Below, in pieces: positions 36,527 to 47,447 of a stretch of DNA of 64,000 nucleotides. Source of the stretch: Pempheris klunzingeri (Eukaryota > Chordata > Actinopteri > Acropomatiformes > Pempheridae); assembly GCF_042242105.1 (NCBI RefSeq), contig NC_092025.1, positions 19,361,156 through 19,425,155 on the forward strand, read 5' to 3'. The notes below the pieces were generated by a model, which saw nothing but the letters and a program-made list of their open reading frames with translations, searched no databases and was not told the DNA's origin. How positions within the stretch are numbered: position 1 is the first letter of the stretch; every line of letters starts with the position of its first letter. The position numbers and the translations under genes were made by a program.

Positions 36527-38444
36527 GCAGAAGCACCTGAATAGCACAACAGTGGTTTTAACAGACCACAGTTTGTTTGGAAGGAAACTGAATGAAACTC
36601 TCTCTCTTTCTTGCTTTCTTTCCCTCCTTCCTCCCATCACTCCTTCCTTCCTCCATCTCTCTCTCTCTCTCTCTCAGAGATACACAAACATGTCTGAATG
36701 TCACTGTCGACAACCAACAAACACTGTCCTCTGTCTAAGTTCCCGTCACACACCCTCAGACCACATAATCTCCATACATACACTCACCAAAGCCTTTGCA
36801 TTCACAGTCACTGTCTCCTGTAGGTATTGACATGCAGACACACACACTCACACTCGCCCTCTGCCCCCCTGTCTCCCCAATCGTGGCCCCTCACTGTAAA
36901 CAGGCTGATATTTCGTTCAATGGCGACGTCCTATTCTTTGAGGGCGATGACACTGGTGACATGTAAAGCTCTCTGGCATTGTCCAGCTCTCTGGAGCTCT
37001 TTAGCAGTGTAATCACCAGTGAAATGGCAATGGGCCACTGGGATGAAAACACAAGTCAGCAGCTGGTCAGCAAATCACAGTTGAAAGCCGTTAAATGGTG
37101 GATTTGCCCTGTAAGCAAGACGGCCTCGGGGGGCCTTTTGTGGAGCTGGTTTGTGAGTGTTCAGAGTTGGAAGGAAGGACTTTTTTTCATAACCATTTAT
37201 ACATTCGGTAGATTCATAACTTGTACAAAAAGGCCTTCTTTTTCACAGTATAGCTTCAACACCGGTGGATTTCACTGGATTAAAACCTTGAAATTTGTAG
37301 TGAATGTCAGACACACACGTTGTGAGACCCCACAGAGTTTCAGAATTGGTTCAAAGTGTATCTAAAATCTTATTAGGAAAAAAAAAACTGATTTTAAAAT
37401 AGATTTCGATTACAATGATTGGACGTGAGCCGACTATTCTGCCAAAATTAAGTACAATGTGATTTTGAGTTGTGATTTTATACTGGGATTGGTTCAAAGC
37501 TGCTGGGTTAGTTGTATTTGTTGCATCTATCTGGATCAGTGTTTTCAAAAGGAAAACACATTTAAAAACACAAGACATAATGAAGTGTGAAATGAAGAAG
37601 AAATATTTAACATTCTTCCATATTCCTAGCTATCAAATGTAAGCACATTTGTGGCATTGCTCCTTTGTACAAAAGGCCAGATTTCTTTAAGATTCCATTG
37701 AGGTGTTCAGACGACACTCAGATGGATTTAATTTACTTGTGTTTTTGTACAAAGGAGTAAAGTTGGTCAGTGCCACTAATTTGCTTAAACTTGTTTGCTA
37801 ATAATACGGTAGAATCTTTTTTGTTTTTAAATGTTTCTGAGACCTAAAACGCATTATTTCCAGGTTTATGTGAAAATATTAGAGATTTTCAGTGTGGACT
37901 CAGACTTTTGGACTCTATATTAATGAAAGACTAGGAAAGTTTTCATACACATTGTGAAAAAGGTAACACACACGATAATGCACACCTTTCATCATTATTC
38001 ACTAAAAACTTGAGTAATTTCAAGGAAACATACGCAGATAATGCAAATGTTCTCTGGTCATCATCGAATACAACATGGAGGCAACAGCATCACAATCATA
38101 AGTGGTCAAAAGCATGTCCTTCCAAAAGGAAAAACCCAACTAATCTCTAAAAAGGATTAAGATTAAGTGCTCCATTAAACACATCAGTCCTTCTGTTAAT
38201 AACGCGGGAAATAACACAGTCACATAGTGAAAGAGATGCCTTTCTGTTTCAGTGTCTATGTGTTAAAACTTGCTCTGAGAAACTATGATGTAATGATGTA
38301 ATAAGTCACCATGTGGCAGCTCTACGCTCCACCTAGTGGCACATCAGGTCTGACCCTCCACAGCAGAGTAAAACACAGTGTTGTAGTCACTTATTCTTAT
38401 TCAGAGTGACTCCTGGTGAGTGCAACAGTAGAAGAACAATTTCC

Positions 38445-38620
38445 AAGAGTGTAAACGTACTTACAAGTCCTGCATTCAAGATCTTACTCAAGTAAAAGTG
38501 CAAAAGTATTAGCATCAAAGTGTCGGCTAATACTAGTAATGGAGTACCAAAAACACTCATTAAGCTCAGTGGCCCATTTCAGAATCATACATATGTTATT
38601 GGATTATAATTATTGATGCA
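38445..38620. repeat. 'ACTCAAGTAAAAGT' dispersed repeat, copy 3 (fragment)
   Basis: AAGTCCTGCATTCAAGATCT then TACTCAAGTAAAAGTGCAAA, AGTATTAGCATCAAAGTG and GGCCCATTTCAGAATCATAC match the middle of the family. Confidence 0.65.
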
Positions 38621-38649
38621 TGAATGTTTTCATCACTTTAAGCTTGCAG

Positions 38650-38815
38650 TAGGTAAATAGCGCCTTTCTAGTCTTTTACCACTCAAAGCCCTGGAACTAT
38701 ACATTCACTCATTCACTCATACTCATACCATGCTACCATCAGTCAGTATTTATTCACACACTTTTGCAGGAGAAATTTTTGGGCTCAGTATTTTCCCCAA
38801 GGATATTTTGACATG
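38650..38815. repeat. tRNA-like/SINE-like dispersed repeat, one orientation
   Basis: AATAGCGCCTTTCTAGTCTT, ACCACTCAAAGCCCTGGAAC, ATTCACTCATTCACTCATAC and CCCAAGGATATTTTGACATG TGG follow the order of a very common teleost repeat that usually ends in a tRNA-like GAGGTAGAGC segment. Confidence 0.6.
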
Positions 38816-40024
38816 TGGATAATACTAAAAATAATGATAATATTAATACTACTAACAATAATGATAATAATAGAGTCACATCCTACTATGGCTATATTTA
38901 AGTAAGTCTGTGTGTTTTTAAGCTCCAGGGTCAATGCGATAGCCTCACCTTCCCACAAAACCGTAATTGGTTTATTTTGGCCGATCCCGTTTGCTGCAAT
39001 AAAAGGCAGTTGCGGCTCTTGTTACATCAAACAAAAATCCTATTATAATGTGCAGAACTGCATCACAGCCTGCTGACATCTGACCTCGAACAGGGCTGAA
39101 CAAAAACGGCGTCAGCTCTGTGGAGTCCCACGCAGGGTTTCCTTCAGGGAGCTCTCCTGCCAGAGCAGCGTGCACAGTCTTGCCAAGTGCGCTTATCAAA
39201 AGCCTTTAAGCGACAGGTGTTCTGAAAACATACACACATTATGGGTGGAAAATCTAAAATGTAGGTCGCCTCTTCAAAAGTAAAAGGGGGAGTGATGTAC
39301 TTGTTAACCTTTTACACAAGTATACATACTATAGACCCTAAAACAGTGACTCATACACTGTAAATGTACTGTGTATATAATTTACTGTGTGTGTTGTCAA
39401 AGTGCTGCCGGACTGAGTGAACACAGATGATCCTGCTGCTGTCCCTGATTAACTCTAAATCAAACAGCTCAGACAACTTTTCATGCTTATGTATTACTTT
39501 GGAGCAAAATATGAAATATATTTTGTTACTGTCTTCCCCCTTACATACATTTTTTTTCTATATGATCTGATTTTTTTTCTGATGTGTAAAAATGGACTAG
39601 AAGAGACAAAACTGAAAAAAAATGTTCCTGCTAAATCAACTACATTCAAGTAAAAAAGTTAGTTATCGACCTCTCTTTAAATGGTTTAGGTCTCAAACCA
39701 AACAATTTCAAAGCCAAACCTCAAATTGTGTGTAAATGAGAAATAAAATTCTTCATCAGATGTATGCATTTCTTATGTGAATTATAAGATATGCAGATAC
39801 CTAAAATCAAAGGTATTAGAGGGGCATCTCATCTTATTGATCACGGTTTAGGGACTGTAATGACTAATCTAATAAAGATGGATGCATACATGTATGTGAG
39901 AGGGGTCACTCGTAATAACAAACTGACAGTGAACAGTCTCTTGTTGTTCTGCCTCTTATATATATTTGCCTCTTGCAAATTTTTGGACATAAAGTGGAAA
40001 AAGGCTGTGATGAACCCATGGCAC

Positions 40025-40215
40025 CCCTCCTGCCCAGCACCAGACAGCAGGTGGACATAGTTGGTGACTAGCTGGTGAACACAGTACAGCACTTAGAGCC
40101 ACATATTTCCCATGTGAGTTGGTGGAGACCACAAACGGAGCTTAAAAGGGTACTAAATATTGGAATTACATTCCCTTCGGTGGCCGGAATGCCAAATGAA
40201 TGCTAAACGGTGCTG
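40025..40215. repeat. Dispersed repeat with TTGGTGGAGACCACAAAC, copy 1
   Basis: TTGGTGACTAGCTGGTGAAC ACAGTACAGCACTTAGAGCC, then CATATTTCCCATGTGAGTTG GTGGAGACC. It shares the order of blocks with 62230-62545. Confidence 0.55.
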
Positions 40216-41429
40216 GATGAGTATACCAACAATGCCTTCATAACAAAAAGGGGATAAGATGTCAGTGTTAAGTTTACAGCTTGTTTCTGCTGCAGCAGAA
40301 CTATCCTGTCTATCCCGTCCTGGAAACTGACACAATTATAATCAGGTCAAAACTCTGCTGCATCACCATGGCCTCACCATCATGTACACGGTCTACTAGG
40401 CTTTTAAATACATATTCAATATTTTTTGTAACTGGAGTATTCAGATTCATCTCTATCCACTAATTTCAAGTTAGTGAACCTCAACTCCCAACGCCACAGA
40501 AAATAGAAACCACATGATGACTGCATAGTGTACATACTGAATGGATCCACACACACACACACAAAATGACTTTCTATTCAAAAAGTTAATCAGCTGTGGG
40601 TTGGAAAAAGTAACTAACAGCTAAACCTTACTGATCAGCCTTTGACCTACTGATGACAGTGTATCTCTGAACGAGTGGATGAGATAACCAGACACACAGC
40701 ACTGTACCTCCACCTAGTGGCCATATATATATACAATGTGCTCAGGAAACGTGTTTCTCTGTTCAGTCATTCCAAACTCCATTACAGAAGTAGCCACTTT
40801 TATGCTACTTTACATGCTGGCAAAGACACACAAAAAATAAAGTCATGACCAAGTTGTGAACAGAGATTTAAAGGAGACACTGAAGTTCGGCGCACATGTA
40901 ACACACCAACAAACTCCCACATACCGCCCACAGAGGGAGACTTTTTGTAGACAATGTTAGGCCACAAAAGGTGATTCATTTTAAATACCTGACTAAAGGT
41001 TCGTATGCCGAATTGAAAAGAGTGTGTCAGCTAAGAAGAAAATGTACTCGGCCATTTTCCAGCGTATACCTACATGTGATGTTGAGGACAAATCCATTAA
41101 ATCGCAAGGTTTTGACCGGAATTCGTGTCATGCCATGCTGGGCATGTAGTACGGTTTTTTTTAAATGAGAAAAAAAAGAACACTTCCTACAAAACAAACC
41201 AAACTGCATTTGTTTTATTTCTGAGATTTGCAAACCCTAAACATTTTAAAACCAGATTCGTCTAAAAGTTTAACCTGAGGGTAATTTAACCTTCCCGCAT
41301 GATTTGTCACGATCGGTATGTGGGCGGCGTCACTGAACAAAACCACTTCGACGTCTGTCGGTTCAACTTTAGACATTATATTTCCAAACAGGGATACTGT
41401 AACCCGTCTCATCTCACTGAACAGCTGAA

Positions 41430-41522
41430 ATGGCATTAGATGGTAAAGTGGCAGTGGTGACTGGAGCTGCAATGGGGATTGGAAGAGCGATAACGGAGAT
41501 CCTCCTGAAAAACGGTGCCAAG
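41430..41522 (+). CDS. hpgd: hpgd coding exon 1
   Basis: It encodes residues 1-31, MALDGKVAVVTGAAMGIG and onward to KNGAK, and ends at donor AAG|GTAGTT. The ATG follows a short leader and aligns exactly with the human start (MHVNGKVALVTGAAQGIG). Confidence 0.93.
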
Positions 41523-44500
41523 GTAGTTTGGAGAAAAGTCTTATGTTTCTTTTACTGTGTCACAGAATAGGCTCATCGTTAATCCTTGCAGAATACAAGA
41601 GCTAGAGTAGATGGTTAATAACTGTCTGTATTCAGTGGTGAAACATAACACAAGTACATTTACTCAAATTAACACTTGAGGTACATACTGTACACCGGTA
41701 CTGATTTTATGCTCCTTTCTACCTGTAATTCCACTTTTAGAGGGAAATGTACTTTGTACTCAACTATATTTGTTTAACAGCTTTAGTTTGTTGTTTTTCC
41801 ACATTTTGCAAAGTATTTCTCAGCTTCTAAATCTTATATAAGGTCATTTGATCTGAAGTCCTTTAAAACAAATGTATATTTTCTTATACTTCAAAAACAA
41901 AATTAAATAGATACATTAAAAACTTTACTTAAAGCAAAGTCTCTTTTCAAGGATTTCCATAATCTAGTTCTAAAAGGAGGACTTATAAAACCTTTAAAAA
42001 AATTTTTTTAAAAAGAATTGCCTGCATTACAAACTGGACAAGTGTGGTTTCAAAGCAGAGGGACATCTAATGAATTGTGTTGCCTAATGGCAATCGTAGG
42101 ATCTAGTGTTTTGGGAGCTAGACCCCTCCCCCGAGAGATTAAAAGTCAGGATATCTAAGATAAGAGAAGATCAACTTTATTGATCCCGAAGGAAATTACT
42201 TTGCCAGAGTACAGTACAAAGTTGACACAACAATACAAAAGTTAAATACAAAATACAAAGAACTAAGTGTGTATAAAGTGTCTCTAAGTGTGTATAAAGT
42301 GTCTCTAAGTGATGATATTGCACATGATTGATTGAGTCCTTAAGTATCCCTCCTGCAGAAGGAGGAGGAATTATACAGTTTGATTGCCACAGGTAGTAAA
42401 GACCTCCTGTGGTGCACCTCGGTGTTCTCAGTCTACGGCTGAAGGTGCTCTGACAGGACATCAGTGTGGCATGCAGGGGGGTGAGAGGTGTTGCCCATGA
42501 TGCTGAGCAGCTTCCTCAGCATCCTCCTCTCGGACACCTCCACCACAGGCTCCAACTCGACTCCCAGGACAGAACCAGCTCTCCTGATGAGCTGGTTGAG
42601 TCTGTTAGTGTCAGCAACAGGCTGAGGAAGTACAGTCGGCTCTGACCTTTCTTGTAGACGGCATGAGTGTTTTTTGACCAGTCTGGACATCTGCCTATTT
42701 CAAAACCAGTCTTTTGTGAGTCCCCCAACTCTTTAGAAGTGTAGTGCCAAATAGGAGGGGTACTGCGACAAGGGGGAGGATTTTCCTTCTATTAAGGTTT
42801 GTTTGGCTGCAATTTCTTGCCTCAATTATTCACTCCCTGCCGGCTGGTTATGTGAATATGAAACTAGCTTCTTTGCCCAGGACCTGGCATGGTGTGTCTG
42901 CCTGATTTATATCTGTATGGGTAGAGTAAATATACAATAAGATGAGAAAGATCTGATAAAGATAATCATTTTGTCATCCTTGTGTATGAGGCAGCAGGGG
43001 TGAGGATCCAAATACAGATGAGAGGGCAGACTGAGTTTGAATACTTTGATCACATTACTGTGTAGCTGTCCCTGTAAAGTGGGTTGGTAGCCAGGGATGG
43101 AGGGAAAAGAGACATTTTTAATGCAAAAAAACCAAAGTCAAAATAAAGTAGGTAGGTGCAGGTGAAAATCCAAGAATGAGTACCAAAAGTCACAGGAGCT
43201 AAGCTATGGTTGGACAAAAACCAACTATACACTGACGACAAACTGACAAAGAACAAAAGGATCAGGGCAAGTAATAAGATAGACCGCTACAAAATAAAAC
43301 AGGAAACAATGACTGCACAAGACCACAAAAGATAATCAGGGACACGAAAACCAAACAAACTACTCCGAAAATCAAAATGATAATCAGAAAGAAAGAGACA
43401 ACAGCAGGCAAAACCAGTGAGAGTTCAGAACAGGGCAAGTAATACAGTAACAAGCGCGCAAAAATCAAAGTCCAATAGACAGGCAAGCTCGGGGTTTACA
43501 GGGTACAGGTTACAGATTCAAAATCTATAAACACGCAGCGATAACAGTAACAAAGGGCTCTGCACAACATTGATCTACACAATCTGCATGAATAATTGCG
43601 ACAGTATATACAATGGACAAAAACCATATAAACAGCCCCATGCATAGGTACTGTTTATTTTGAAATAAAGCTATAATAAAAGCTCAGATGACAAAGGGGC
43701 TTTACAGTTACAGTGTCATAAGCAAGATACAGGGGTCTATAATTAGTCAAGGAGAATACTTGTAAGTGCTGAAAACACTGCAGAATTGCAAAATAAAGAT
43801 ATAGAGCCCATATCTTCATGGACTGTCACTTCTGAAGAGTGAAGCAGGGCAAGTATTCAAGAGTAAACTGACCACAACGCTGAGTCAAGACAACAACTTC
43901 AATGAAAACTGAACAGTATAACATGCATGAAGGCAGGATTATTGCAGAACTGCTGCACTAAACTCCACATGTTTTACAGTAAGTAGGTGTACCCAATAAA
44001 CTGGGGGTTCATGTGATGATGTCTACCTGATATCTGACACCTGTACAGGTCGCCCTCCTGGACATGAATGAAACTGCAGGAAAGACTTTAATGGAAAGCC
44101 TCGAGAAACAGTACGAACGGGAGAAAATTTTGTTCCTCACCTGTAATGTGGAATCAGAGGAGCAGATCAAAGGTAACACAAACACAAACACACACATATT
44201 TTTGTACCTTGCAAACATATAAAGGTTTAGAGGACCGGTCCTCTCTCCCCAAAAATGTCTTCACCCTGTTGGCTAAAAAACTGTTCTGGTCCTCCCGATG
44301 TAGCAAGTATAGGAGCACACACAGACACACACACACACACACACACTCATGGGCATGATGCATTCCCGAGCCCCTCACACTAACCATAACAAGTAACGGC
44401 CTAACCCTGACCTTTACCCTAACCCTAAACTAAACCTAACCTTAACCTTAATACCAAGTCTTAACCTTCCACTAGACATTTGAAGTTTAGAGGACCGGTC

Positions 44501-47318
44501 AAAATGTCCTCACTATGTAGCAAGTATAAGAACACACACATACTTACCAAACTAAGTACGGAAGTGGGGGGGGAGGTACTGAAGAGAGCAAAACAGCTGG
44601 ACTCTCATTTACTGACATAAACATGCCATGGAACTAATTAATCCTGCGAAGAGCCTGCAGAGTATTTTGTGATTCACAATTCCTGTCAGTGGATGGTAGT
44701 CAGACACCAGGAACTCCAGGTGAAAAGTTTCTCTTTAGTTAGTTGTTTTCCAGGTTGAGAACTGCAGCCCAGACCAATATGAGGTCTGCGGTTACAGTAA
44801 TTACAGTTAAAGTAGGAGGAATCATTTGCTGAGATTTTAAATGATCCTGTCAACAAAAGGAAGAAGTCCTTAATGTACTTAACAATGAGGTTGTTTTTCT
44901 CTGGGCTTCAGAAAAACAGTTCACGGTGGGATTATGTGCGTGGGAAGCACTGTTTTGAGTCGATCACTTACTTGTGACAATATTGCGTTAATCAGACTAA
45001 ATTGCAAACCATTTGAGTTTGTATGTTTAGTTTATCTAATGAACCGTCTGAAACCCAAAGATATTCAGGTTACTGTCAGAAGAATGGAAAAAAACCCAAC
45101 ATCTTCTTAAAACTGATTTAAATGATTTGTGGATTATCAAAGTTGTTGCAGATGTCCTGGTGATTAATCTAAAGAAAAATCTGCCACACAAAAACAAAGC
45201 TTGTGCAACTGTCTTCGTAGATGTCTAAGGCCATATAAGGGGCTCAGCTTTGTAATGAAATAAAATGCCAACTACCAACTGTTTTTCTTGTCTCTCAAGC
45301 TGCTTTTCAGAAAACCACAGAAACCTTTGGAGGAATAGACATCCTGTTCAACAACGCTGGCATCTTGAATGAGACCACGTGGGAGAAAACTGTCTCCGTA
45401 AACCTCGTAAGGAATAGAAAAAGCAACAAACTGCATGTGGTTGAGATTATGCCTGTTACTTGCACAGTGGTTGCACCACTCCGACTAGGAACTTACACCA
45501 CAACATATCATATATACAGGGTTTTGTGAATTACTGTTTGCTGTTAGAGTGTGAAGAAATAATTTGGCAACTTCACACAACCACACACTCTGTTTCATTT
45601 CACAACACAAAGGAGGGCCTGCAACTGCTGCCACCGCCACCGCCAAAGTATTCATGGACAGGAAAGAAGATTTCTGCATCCATCCATTTTCCTCTGCTTA
45701 TCAGGAGCCAGGTCGCGTTGGCAGCAGGTTAATCAGGGCGCTCCAGAGGTCCTTCTTCTGGGCAACGCTCTACAGGTCCTCCTGGGGGATCCTGAGGCGT
45801 TCCTATGTAACCCTCTGACAGATTTCTGCAGTCAACACCAAAATCAACTATAACTTATTGTGTGTCGTAGGTGGGTGTTATCAGGGTGGCCTACTTGGCT
45901 CTGGAGCATATGAGCAAGTTGAGTGGAGGTCGGGGAGGGGTTATCGTCAACACGGCATCCATGGCAGGTAAAGCCCACAGTATACTGCAGCGTGAGCTTG
46001 TCTTTGCACAGATTCTGAACTACTGTGGCTTCCAATGGAGAACACATCTATGATGACACTATCTGGAAGGTTGCACCAGCAGTTCTAGTTAAGTCAGACA
46101 ACTCATGTTGAAATGTTTATTATAAAAGCAGAACGTATTCAGAGTTTGGCGTCTAGACTCTGACCTCAGGATGATTAACTACCCCCCCCCGGCCAAAGCC
46201 TACAGGTGGATGCCGGGGTGGTGGAGCCGAGAGCAGGGAGCAATACTGGTGCAAGGCAGCAGCAGCAAAGACAAGGCAGAGGGAGTGATGGGAAATTTTG
46301 CGTTGTAAATAGAAATTGGAAGGGTTGTGTTCGGTATGTAGTAGAGTGAAGTGTGTCATGTGTGCAGCGGAGCAGCTCAAATTTTCTGCCTGAAGTAGCT
46401 CACAGGAGTCACTCCATTCATGATTTTAATAGTTTATGTCCTTTTTTAAAGAACACAAAAACTCTTTTCACTAATACAGCTCAGCAACCTTTGTTGCATT
46501 TCTCCCTCTCGATCCCTCATTTCTCAGCTGTATCTGTGAAAAAATGCCAAAAAATCCTCTTTAAACAAACAAACAGGGATTTTGTCAATTCGTACTGGTC
46601 CGTACTTTGAAAACTGCTGTTGACTGATGTTACCCACACCCTACAGGTCTCGGGCCACTTTTCAGCTGTCCTGTCTACACAGCCACTAAGCACGGAGTGA
46701 TTGGCTTCACTCGGGCCATGGCGGTAAGGAAACTTTTACAATAAAGTCCAGAAAGACAAAGAAAATGTGTGTGTATAAGAATTTGCAGCAGATATAGAAG
46801 CAGTGAGACACAGTGTTTTTTTTTTTTTCCTTTCAGTACTTGTTTTATACATTATGCCTTTTGAACAGCTGATGCCTAAATGCGTGCGTGTCTTTCACTA
46901 GGCTGCCTCTAACGCATCAGGCTACGGTATACGGTTCAACGCCGTTTGCCCAGGTTTCGTCCAAACTGAACTCTTCTCCACCATTCCAGCCAAACTGGGG
47001 CCATACTCTCACCTGGCTGATGCGACCAACCAATTAGTAGAAAAGCTTGGGACGTTATCGTGAGTCTGTGCTCGTGTCCTTTTGTTCTAGTTGCTGCTAT
47101 CTACGTTTTGTTCTGCGCTCCATTGAATCTTTTCTAGTGTTTGCTCTGCAGCAGACTTCGCATGCATATTCACTGAGGTCGCTGTGTCTTCTTATTTCAG
47201 TGTGTCTCAGGTAGCAGAGTGCGTCCTCGAGCTGGTGACGGATGAGACGAAGACCGGAGAGGCCATGCTGGTGTTACCACGAGGACATCAATATATTTCT
47301 TTTACTTCGTTTGTCTAG
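41430..47318 (+). CDS. hpgd: 15-hydroxyprostaglandin dehydrogenase [NAD(+)], 7 exons
   Basis: A short-chain dehydrogenase/reductase; the family oxidises the 15-hydroxyl of prostaglandins and related eicosanoids with NAD+ in the cytosol, inactivating them. The join is 41430..41522, 44049..44172, 45300..45406, 45871..45967, 46647..46723, 46902..47059, 47201..47318: 774 nt, 257 residues plus stop, all phases closing. Visible motifs are the Rossmann glycine motif TGAAMGIG (11-18), D36 for NAD preference, NNAG (90-93), and the catalytic S138, Y151 and K155 (YTATK). CPGF lies at 182-185. Numbering matches human HPGD without gaps to about residue 188; the C-terminus is 9 residues shorter than the human 266. 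Human pocket residues Q148 and Y217 appear replaced by Cys and Leu, so this may be a divergent paralogue and its substrate should not be assumed. Confidence 0.92.
41636..41960. repeat. 'ACTCAAGTAAAAGT' dispersed repeat, copy 4, in hpgd intron 1
   Basis: AGTGGTGAAACATAACACAA then GTACATTTACTCAAATTAAC, TTGAGGTACATACTG and a decayed interior. More diverged than copies 2 and 3. Confidence 0.5.
42160..42725 (-). mobile_element. L2/CR1-like LINE 3' end, frameshifted
   Basis: The minus strand ends in the classic TTTATTGATCCC tail motif (seen on the plus strand as ACTTTATTGATCCCGAAGG near 42174-42192). Upstream it encodes pieces of the ORF2 C-terminus: WSKNTHAVYKKGQSRLYFL in one frame, then LNQLIRRAGSVLGVELEPV and RRMLRKLLSIMGN in another, then FSRRLRTPRC. 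The switch of frame shows an inactive copy. A short internal tandem duplication (TAAGTGTGTATAAAGTGTCTC) is visible near 42265-42308. Confidence 0.8.
44049..44172 (+). CDS. hpgd: hpgd coding exon 2
   Basis: The acceptor is CTGTACAG|GTC and the donor AAAG|GTAACA. It encodes residues 32-72 starting VALLDMNETAG, with D36 at the end of the second beta strand, the acidic residue that selects NAD+ over NADP+. It leaves one base of a split Ala codon. Confidence 0.92.
44217..44545. repeat. Duplicated AGAGGACCGGTC blocks around CCCTAA-like repeats
   Basis: TTTAGAGGACCGGTC occurs at about 44225 and again at about 44488, each followed by a TGTAGCAAGTATA and CACACA tract. Between them is a degenerate telomere-like run (CCTAACCCTGACCTTTACCC TAACCCTAAAC) near 44400-44432. 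Blocks like this are scattered through fish genomes. Confidence 0.65.
44965..45185. repeat. Same family, copy in hpgd intron 2
   Basis: CCGTCTGAAACCCAAAGATA TTCAGGTTACTGTCAGAAGA and AACTGATTTAAATGATTTGT GGATTATCAAAGTTGTTGC match the core and 3' part. Confidence 0.6.
45300..45406 (+). CDS. hpgd: hpgd coding exon 3
   Basis: The acceptor is TCTCTCAAG|CT and the donor AACCTC|GTAAGG. It encodes residues 73-108, with FGGIDILFNNAG carrying the SDR NNAG motif and TTWEKTVSVNL, corresponding to human NWEKTLQINL. Confidence 0.92.
45407..45870 (+). other. hpgd: hpgd intron 3
   Basis: A short intron largely occupied by a decayed LINE-like 3' fragment in reverse orientation (about 45680-45830). Nothing else was recognised. 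Confidence 0.75.
45680..45830 (-). mobile_element. Decayed non-LTR retrotransposon C-terminal fragment
   Basis: Read on the minus strand, ERLRIPQEDL, DLWSALINLLPTRPGS and an intervening stop resemble the common fish LINE C-terminus (ERLGIPPEEL, VWASLLRLLPPRPGS). The plus strand shows the familiar CATCCATCCATTTTCCTCTGCTTATC. It is a degraded insertion within hpgd intron 3. Confidence 0.7.
45871..45967 (+). CDS. hpgd: hpgd coding exon 4
   Basis: The acceptor is TGTGTCGTAG|GTG and the donor GGCAG|GTAAAG. It encodes residues 109-140, VGVIRVAYLALEHMSK followed by a glycine-rich turn and VIVNTASMA. Catalytic Ser138 is present. Confidence 0.92.
45968..46646 (+). other. hpgd: hpgd intron 4
   Basis: A 679-bp intron with no recognised repeat or gene. 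A C-run (46181-46190) and a GCAGCAGCAG stretch are the only simple features. Confidence 0.75.
46647..46723 (+). CDS. hpgd: hpgd coding exon 5 (catalytic YxxxK)
   Basis: The acceptor is CCCTACAG|GT and the donor ATGGCG|GTAAGG. It encodes residues 141-166, including LFSCPVYTATKHGVIGFTR. Y151 and K155 are intact. Human Q147-Q148 correspond to S147-C148 here. Confidence 0.92.
46902..47059 (+). CDS. hpgd: hpgd coding exon 6
   Basis: The acceptor is TTTCACTAG|GCT and the donor TTATC|GTGAGT. It encodes residues 167-218, including FNAVCPGFVQTEL with conserved F185 and T188, followed by a divergent lid region (SHLADATNQLVEKLG). Confidence 0.9.
47201..47318 (+). CDS. hpgd: hpgd coding exon 7 with stop codon
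   Basis: The acceptor is TTATTTCAG|T. It encodes residues 219-257 ending in HQYISFTSFV and TAG at 47316-47318. It includes VAECVLELVTDETKTGEAM, which corresponds to the LIEDDALNGAIM stretch of human HPGD. Confidence 0.9.
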
Positions 47319-47447
47319 TAGCTCCTGACAATGACAAACCACAACACCATCACACAATGCCAAACCCTGAATCCCCTAACCAAGACCTCAATGTTTCTCA
47401 GTGCTTTATTGTGCAAATCAGAAAATCTCTGCTCTTCCATGTGGAAG
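47319..47447 (+). other. hpgd: hpgd proximal 3' UTR / flank
   Basis: The sequence between the hpgd stop codon and the hAT insertion. No AATAAA is present in this short stretch, so the transcript may run through the transposon. The next AATAAA on the plus strand that I noted is near 48912-48917. Confidence 0.4.

Larger units (their letters stand above)
29651..41429. other. Intergenic region larp1-hpgd, repeat-rich
   Basis: This 11.8-kb interval separates two divergently transcribed genes. It holds three copies of the 'ACTCAAGTAAAAGT' repeat family, two (GT)n tracts, an L2-like tail (33955-34050), a probable dispersed repeat (32055-32460), a tRNA-like repeat (38650-38815) and a repeat at 40025-40215. 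One orphan exon-like segment (34615-34734, minus) and two non-coding blocks that look conserved (36880-37140, 38965-39215) are listed as findings. No complete gene was recognised. Confidence 0.75.
41523..44048 (+). other. hpgd: hpgd intron 1
   Basis: This 2.5-kb intron holds a copy of the 'ACTCAAGTAAAAGT' family (about 41636-41960) and a frameshifted L2/CR1-like LINE end on the minus strand (42160-42725). An A-rich, low-complexity stretch at about 42960-43520 resembles a dispersed fish repeat, but I cannot name it. Confidence 0.75.
44173..45299 (+). other. hpgd: hpgd intron 2
   Basis: It contains duplicated AGAGGACCGGTC blocks flanking CCCTAA-like repeats (44220-44540) and a copy of a dispersed repeat family (about 44965-45185, with AAACCCAAAGATATTCAGG). 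No hidden exon was seen. Confidence 0.75.
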
